The translations under genes and the position numbers were made by a program. From positions 1 to 64,000 of the forward strand of contig DATDHU010000071.1 of assembly GCA_036521415.1 (NCBI GenBank): a stretch of 64,000 bases of DNA, in the 5' to 3' direction. Numbering within the stretch: position 1 is the stretch's first letter; each line of letters begins with the position of its first letter. This stretch comes from DASXMT01 sp036521415 (GTDB lineage: Bacteria; Actinomycetota; Acidimicrobiia; Acidimicrobiales; RAAP-2). The notes below the pieces were generated by a model. That model did no database searches. It had not been told where the DNA came from and worked only from the letters and a program-made list of their open reading frames with translations. Shown here one piece after another: positions 59,737 through 64,000 of this stretch.

Positions 59737-60144
59737 GTGCCAGTGCCCGCCTACCGGATCGGACAGGCCGCCGCGTTGCTCGGCGTCAGCACGGACACCA
59801 TGCGGCGATGGGCGGATGCCGGTCGGGTCAAGACCGTGCCTCAGGAGGGAAGCCGTCGTGCCGTCGACGGGGCCGATCTGGCCCGGCTGGCGGTGGAGGT
59901 GGCCGGGACGACGGAGCCGGCCGCCATTGGCGGGCAGTCGGCCCGCAATCGATTTCCCGGGATCATCACCAAGGTGGTGGCGGACACGGTCGCCGCGCAG
60001 GTCGATATACAAGCGGGTCCGCACCGGTTCGTGGCCCTGGTCACCAGGGAAGCCGTCGACGAGCTCGGTCTGGTCCCGGGGATGCTGGCCGAGGCTGTGG
60101 TCAAGGCGACCAACGTCGGTATCGAGCTGGCCGTCGACGAGTGA
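59737..60144 (+). CDS. HTH-TOBE regulator (molybdate-responsive type)
   Basis: A 135-residue protein. Residues 1-55 form a MerR/excisionase-like helix-turn-helix (YRIGQAAALLGVSTDTMRRWADAGRVKT); residues about 70-133 are a TOBE/Mop molybdate-binding domain (FPGIITKVVADTVAAQVDIQAGPHRFVALVTREAVDELGL). It likely senses molybdate or tungstate and controls the transporter encoded on the opposite strand. AGGAG is seven bases before the GTG. It is encoded right after the GAF-PP2C gene but points away from its targets. Confidence 0.83.
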   Translation: MPVPAYRIGQAAALLGVSTDTMRRWADAGRVKTVPQEGSRRAVDGADLARLAVEVAGTTEPAAIGGQSARNRFPGIITKVVADTVAAQVDIQAGPHRFVALVTREAVDELGLVPGMLAEAVVKATNVGIELAVDE

Positions 60145-60181
60145 CCGGCCGGCGCCGCCAGGACCAGGCGCCGGAGGGGTT

Positions 60182-62026
60182 TCACGCCTGAACGGGGGCG
60201 GGGCGATCCTGCGCCCAGAGCGTCACCGCGTCCGGTGGGATCTCGACTCCACAACGCGTGCCCGGGGCGAAGGTCATCGAACGGGGTGCTCGGGCCCGGA
60301 GCTCGGGTCCCGTCTCGTCCAGTTGTATAACGAACTCGACGACCGCTCCGAGGACGGCCGCGTCGATGACCGTGGCGGGGTAGGTCCCGGCCTCGGACAC
60401 ACGGACCTCCTCAGGGCGAATGCACCAGAGGACCTCGGTCCCCGGTCCCAAGCCGCCGGTGTCCAAGGCGAGATCGAATCCTCCCGCCCGCACGACACCG
60501 GCCGACACGACACGACCCGGGTGCACGTTCTGGATCCCGACCAGGCGGGCGACCTCGGCGCTGGCCGGGTGGGTCATGACGTCCACGCATGCCCCGGCTT
60601 GGAGGGCCCGGCCGCTCCCGAGCACGATGACCTCGTCGGCCAGGAGGGCGGCTTCCTCAGGGTCGTGGGTCACCAGCACCGTGGACAGGCCGGCTTCGCG
60701 CTGCAGTCGGCGAAGGTCGAAGCGGAGGGCATCGCGGACAGGGGCATCGAGGGCGGAGAAGGGCTCGTCGAGCAGCAACACCTCGGGCCTCCGGCTCAGC
60801 GCCTGGACCAGGGCGACCCGCTGGCGCTGGCCGCCCGACAGCTGGTGCGGGAGGCGGTCCTCGAGCCCGCCGATGCCCAGCCGGCCGAGCCAGTACGAGG
60901 CCAGCGCCTCGTCGGCGTCCCGGCCGAAGAGGACCTGTTGGCGAACGGTCAGGTGAGGAAAGAGCGGGGAGCCCTGGGGGACGTACCCAACGCCGCGTGC
61001 CTCAGGAGTGATGTCCGTGACGTTGCGACCTCCGTAGTCGACGGGCCCGGGCCGGGGGCCGCGCAGGCCGGCCAGGCACTGCAGGGTGATGGACTTGCCT
61101 GAGCCGGAGGCCCCCAGGATGGCCAGGCACGCGCTGTCGGCACTGTGGACCAGGCGCAGGTGAAATGCACCCAGGCGGACGTCGAGGTCGAATCCGACCG
61201 CCGTCCGCTGGCTGACCGTGGGCGGTTGGGCACGGCGCAGGGGGCCCGTTCCCCGGTGGCGGCGGAACGGGTGCAGGCGGGCGGCGAGGGCGGCGATGAT
61301 CGCCACCACCACGGCGACGACCAGGGCCAGGGCAGTGGGCGCCTCGGTGGTGGTGATCCCGGCTCCGCTGAACTGGTTGTAGGTGAACACGGTCAATGCA
61401 CTCGGGTGGTAGGCCAGGATGACAATGGCGCCGTACTCGCCGAAGGCCCGCAACCATCCCAGGACGAGACCGGCACGGACGCCCGGCCCGGCCAGGGGAA
61501 GGCTCACCCGCCAAAAGCGTGACACTTCCCGATGGCCCAGCGTGGTGGCGAGGTCGGCGAGCTCGGGATCGACGGTGGCGAACCCGGCGCGGGCGGCCAC
61601 GATCACGAACGGGGCGCTGACGAAGGTCTGGGCCAGGACGATCCCGGTCATCGAGTCGGTGAGATGACCACCGAACGCCCGGCCGATCGTCGTGTAGGGC
61701 CCGATCACGTAGATGAGGAGCACACCGCTGATCAGGGGAGGGAGGGCCAGGGGTAGCTGCACCAGCAAACCCACGACGGTGGACAGGCGGCCGTGGGACC
61801 GGGCCAGCAGGTAGGCCAGGGGAATGCCCAAGACGGCGACGATGGCGGTGGAGATGGTGGCGGTGGCCACCGAGACGTACAGGGCGGACAAGAGACCAGG
61901 GGTGGAGAACCCGGGATTGGCCGACCCGGCGATTCGTGCGCCGAAGGCGACGATGGGGACCACCAAGTAGAGAGCGAGGAGAGCACCCAGCCAGGGAAGG
62001 GGGCTTCGAAGGGTCGAGAGGCTCAC
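60182..62026 (-). CDS. modBC: Fused molybdate/tungstate ABC transporter permease-ATPase (ModBC)
   Basis: A 614-residue single polypeptide. Residues 1-255 are the permease with about six transmembrane segments and the EAA loop (LADLATTLGHREVSRFWRVSLPLAGPG). Residues 275-500 are the ATPase: Walker A GASGSGKS (305-312), LSGGQRQRVAL, VLLLDEPFSALDA. The C-terminus (about 510-614) is a TOBE-like domain, the site where molybdate inhibits transport in homologues. The GTG start overlaps the modA stop by four bases (GTGA). Fusion of these two subunits is less common than separate genes and guarantees one-to-one stoichiometry. Confidence 0.88.
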   Translation of the reverse strand: MSLSTLRSPLPWLGALLALYLVVPIVAFGARIAGSANPGFSTPGLLSALYVSVATATISTAIVAVLGIPLAYLLARSHGRLSTVVGLLVQLPLALPPLISGVLLIYVIGPYTTIGRAFGGHLTDSMTGIVLAQTFVSAPFVIVAARAGFATVDPELADLATTLGHREVSRFWRVSLPLAGPGVRAGLVLGWLRAFGEYGAIVILAYHPSALTVFTYNQFSGAGITTTEAPTALALVVAVVVAIIAALAARLHPFRRHRGTGPLRRAQPPTVSQRTAVGFDLDVRLGAFHLRLVHSADSACLAILGASGSGKSITLQCLAGLRGPRPGPVDYGGRNVTDITPEARGVGYVPQGSPLFPHLTVRQQVLFGRDADEALASYWLGRLGIGGLEDRLPHQLSGGQRQRVALVQALSRRPEVLLLDEPFSALDAPVRDALRFDLRRLQREAGLSTVLVTHDPEEAALLADEVIVLGSGRALQAGACVDVMTHPASAEVARLVGIQNVHPGRVVSAGVVRAGGFDLALDTGGLGPGTEVLWCIRPEEVRVSEAGTYPATVIDAAVLGAVVEFVIQLDETGPELRARAPRSMTFAPGTRCGVEIPPDAVTLWAQDRPAPVQA

Positions 62027-62949
62027 CCAGAGGGACTGGTCGGACGGAGCGATGCAGGGACCCTGCCCGTTGCCCCGTGCACCGTGGGCGGCTTGACCAG
62101 CTTGAATCCCTGGGCGGCGAGAGCCGCTCGACCCTTCCTGCCCAGCAAGTAGGACACGAAGGCAATGGCCGCGGCCCGGTTGGGAGCGCGGTTGAGCACG
62201 GTCACCGTGTAGGTCGCCGCCAGTTTGATCGGGCCCAAGGAGACGGTCGGGATGCCGGCCGCCTTCGCCTCGGCAGAGTAGAAGAAGCCGGCATCGAGCT
62301 GTCCGGCCTGGAGTCGCCCGACCAGTGTCTCCTCGGGGAACTCCCCGGTATCGGTGGTGGCCAATTGAGCCAAGGCCGGCAGCTTGTAGCGCCTGGCTGC
62401 CTGTTGCAGCGCGGTGACCGCGAGCTTGCCCTTGGGGTCGGTCGCCGGGTCGGTCCGACCCAACAGGAACCCGGGCTCGACGACCATGTCGGGCCACGGC
62501 TTGGTCGTCAGATCGTGAGCGAATTTGCTGTTCGGGTTGTAGCCGATGACCAACGGGGCGGTGGCGAAGGTGATGTACCAGGACACCCAGTTGCCGTTGG
62601 CCGTGCCCGCCAGCTCTTGGTTCACCGCGGGACTGGCGCTGATGAACACGTCGCCTTTTTGCACCCCGCCTTTGATCTGGGTGGCGAGCGCATCGGAGCC
62701 AGCCGAGAACCCGGTGAAGGTGTAGCCGGTGGCGGCGTCGAACCGGGGGCCGATGACCTTCTCCATCGTCTGGACCAGCGATCCGGCGTACAGCACGTTC
62801 ACCGGCCCGCTGTGCTGGGAGGTCGCCGCCGTCGAGCCGCTGGCGTATGCCGGGGCAGTGCTGAGGAGGCACACGGCCCCCACAAGTGGGCCCAGGCGGC
62901 GGATCCAGCGGGTCCGCGTCGAGACCCTGCCCCCCCTCTTCGGTGTCAC
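62023..62949 (-). CDS. modA: Molybdate/tungstate ABC transporter substrate-binding protein
   Basis: A 308-residue exported binding protein. A Sec signal peptide is at about 1-37 (RRLGPLVGAVCLLSTAPAYA). The mature protein has VNVLYAGSLVQTMEKVIGPRFDAATGY and GSDALATQIKGGVQKGDVFISA, the pattern of the WtpA/ModA archaeal-type branch, which can favour tungstate. It feeds the ModBC fusion. GTG 62949 lies exactly six bases after TAAGAT and is probably leaderless. Confidence 0.87.
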   Translation of the reverse strand: MTPKRGGRVSTRTRWIRRLGPLVGAVCLLSTAPAYASGSTAATSQHSGPVNVLYAGSLVQTMEKVIGPRFDAATGYTFTGFSAGSDALATQIKGGVQKGDVFISASPAVNQELAGTANGNWVSWYITFATAPLVIGYNPNSKFAHDLTTKPWPDMVVEPGFLLGRTDPATDPKGKLAVTALQQAARRYKLPALAQLATTDTGEFPEETLVGRLQAGQLDAGFFYSAEAKAAGIPTVSLGPIKLAATYTVTVLNRAPNRAAAIAFVSYLLGRKGRAALAAQGFKLVKPPTVHGATGRVPASLRPTSPSG

Positions 62950-62990
62950 GGCCGAATCTTACCAAGCGTTTGCGGGTCTAACGGGCCGTG
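62947..62990 (-). promoter_or_regulatory. modA leaderless promoter with stem at the start codon
   Basis: TAAGAT (62961-62956 on the minus strand) is the likely -10 element. CACGGCC (62947-62953) and GGCCGTG (62984-62990) form an inverted repeat that flanks it and includes the start codon. The repeat could be an operator for the HTH-TOBE regulator, because a leaderless RNA would not contain the upstream arm. Confidence 0.4.
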
Positions 62991-63140
62991 TCACATCGAA
63001 TCTGCAAGGCCTCAGGGGCCGTTTGGTGGGCATTTGCCTCGTAGCGCTGGCTGCCTGATGGGGTGTCGGGCGCGGCGCTGACCGCGAGGCGGGCACGGCG
63101 CCGGTCGCATCGGACCGAGGCCCAACCGGCGTGGGGGCGG

Positions 63141-63509
63141 TCAGCTGGTCGTGCCGATGACCCGGGCCAGCACGGCCGCCTCGCTGAGCTCCGGTCGCTT
63201 GGTCGCGGTGAGGAGGGTCAGGGTGCGCCTTGCCGCCAGGTCGGAAAGGTGCTGCACCGCCTTCGCCCGCTCCTCCTCGGCCAGTTCCACTCGGTAGCGA
63301 CGCTCGAATTCGTCGAATCGGTCCGGGTCGTGGTCGTACCACTTCCTCAATTCCGTCGACGGCGCCACGTCCTTGAGCCACTCGTCGAGGTGGGCCCGGT
63401 CTTTGGTCATCCCGCGAGGCCAGATGCGGTCGACCAGGACGCGCGTTCCATCCTGGGTGGATGGCTCGTCGTAGATGCGGCGCACTCGTGCGCCGCGCTG
63501 TGTCGGCAC
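63141..63509 (-). CDS. DUF488 (YeaO-like) family protein
   Basis: A 122-residue protein of the DUF488 family: RRIYDEPSTQDGTRVLVDRIWPRGMTKDRAHLDEWLKDVAPSTELRKWYDHDP is the family core. Function is unknown. GTG 63509 has AGGAGG six bases upstream; a second AGGAGG lies further upstream, but no good start follows it. It is divergent from mobA and lies upstream of modA on the same strand, 191 bases away. Confidence 0.87.
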   Translation of the reverse strand: MPTQRGARVRRIYDEPSTQDGTRVLVDRIWPRGMTKDRAHLDEWLKDVAPSTELRKWYDHDPDRFDEFERRYRVELAEEERAKAVQHLSDLAARRTLTLLTATKRPELSEAAVLARVIGTTS

Positions 63510-63734
63510 GGGCTTCCTCCTGACCGACTTGGATACCTCCTGACCACCGTTCAGACCCACTCTTCCGCCCCGGCGGTGGTCTGTCCAGGAACGGCCGTGT
63601 CGGTAACGTGGATAGGCCACCAGCCGCACAGGGTCGCGGGCACAACGTGACGTTTACGCCGGCTGGTCCGAAGACCAGGAGGTCAGGCCATCGGCCGAGG
63701 CTACAGCGATGAGGGCGGGACGGCGGAACCCCGG

Positions 63735-64000
63735 GTGCACCGGCCGATAGCCGGCCTCGTGCTCACCGGGGGGGCCAGTCGCAGGATGGGCCGGGACAAG
63801 GCGTCGATCGTGCTGGCCGACGGGCGGACGTGCGCCCGCACTGTGGCGGCCAGACTGGCCGAGGTGGCCGATCCGGTCCTCGAGGTCGGGCCCGGCACCT
63901 CTGGACTCACCGCCGTTCCGGACGACCGTCCGGGTGCCGGCCCCCTGGCCGCGCTGGCGACGGGCTGGGCGGCACTGTCCGGTTTGGGCCGTGGCGGCCC
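63735..64000 (+). CDS. mobA: Molybdenum cofactor guanylyltransferase MobA (partial, runs off the window)
   Basis: The first 88 codons are present. The nucleotide-binding start IAGLVLTGGASRRMGRDKASIVLADGRT is the MobA signature (LTGGxSxRMGxDKA), followed by PVLEVGPG and DDRPGAGPLAALATG. MobA attaches GMP to molybdopterin. Its place beside the molybdate transporter supports the assignment. GTG 63735 is the only likely start codon in the open frame; there is no clear ribosome binding site. Confidence 0.8.
   Translation, partial: MHRPIAGLVLTGGASRRMGRDKASIVLADGRTCARTVAARLAEVADPVLEVGPGTSGLTAVPDDRPGAGPLAALATGWAALSGLGRGG

Noticed and set aside
1..64000. CRISPR arrays, tRNA or rRNA genes, transposases, integrases and phage genes
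   Set aside because: Looked for repeat arrays, clover-leaf candidates and mobile-element protein motifs on both strands; none were convincing.

Overview
The window is GC-rich DNA from the chromosome of an actinobacterium. GTG and TTG starts are common, and many genes have no ribosome binding site. The gene families present (DUF2505, SCO6745, CaiB/BaiF CoA-transferase, Ltp2/DUF35, ECF42, several SRPBCC proteins) fit Actinomycetota. An Acidimicrobiia-like soil or aquatic lineage is my best guess, but it rests on family content and not on a marker gene. There is no rRNA, tRNA, CRISPR array, transposase, integrase or phage gene, so this looks like ordinary accessory metabolism and not an island.

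Layout. 1-13 kb: end of a nitronate monooxygenase gene; a PadR regulator with an ABC exporter pair; a DinB protein; a luciferase-like monooxygenase; an enoyl-CoA hydratase/methyltransferase/phosphoesterase operon; a second hydratase; a secreted GH30-like glycosidase; a cupin; a quinone reductase; and a coupled kinase-like/dioxygenase pair. 13-25 kb: an MFE-2-like dehydrogenase, a Tat-exported phosphoesterase, a LivK-type binding protein, then a TetR-reductase-sulfotransferase operon divergent from cysQ-cysD-cysNC. The latter genes make and recycle the sulfate-donor chemistry of PAPS. 25-41 kb: an ABC-F ATPase, small conserved proteins, two hydrolases, an ArsR-SRPBCC fusion divergent from a DGPF/ECF42 sigma pair, a PQQ-propeller lipoprotein beside an unusual membrane protein with a His/Cys-rich domain, an acyl-CoA dehydrogenase, a TetR/hydrolase pair with twin operators, and SoxR with a clear SoxR box.

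41-57 kb is dominated by CoA chemistry: two SDRs and an LLM oxidoreductase in one operon, a frameshifted acyl-CoA ligase with a CaiB/BaiF transferase, a DUF35/Ltp2-like pair, a cyclase-family hydrolase, acetoacetyl-CoA synthetase preceded by only the C-terminus of an acyl-CoA dehydrogenase, and two MaoC half-hydratases. Together these suggest breakdown of fatty acids, steroids or other branched or ring compounds. 57-64 kb: a large GAF-PP2C signalling phosphatase followed by molybdate/tungstate handling: an HTH-TOBE regulator, a fused ModBC transporter, a ModA/WtpA-type binding protein, DUF488, and the start of mobA.

The strongest general signal is regulatory. At least six genes have a TANNNT box exactly six bases before the start codon and no ribosome binding site, which predicts leaderless mRNAs. 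Several compact operators are also visible: a PadR-like repeat, twin TetR palindromes, a SoxR box and an ArsR-like repeat.
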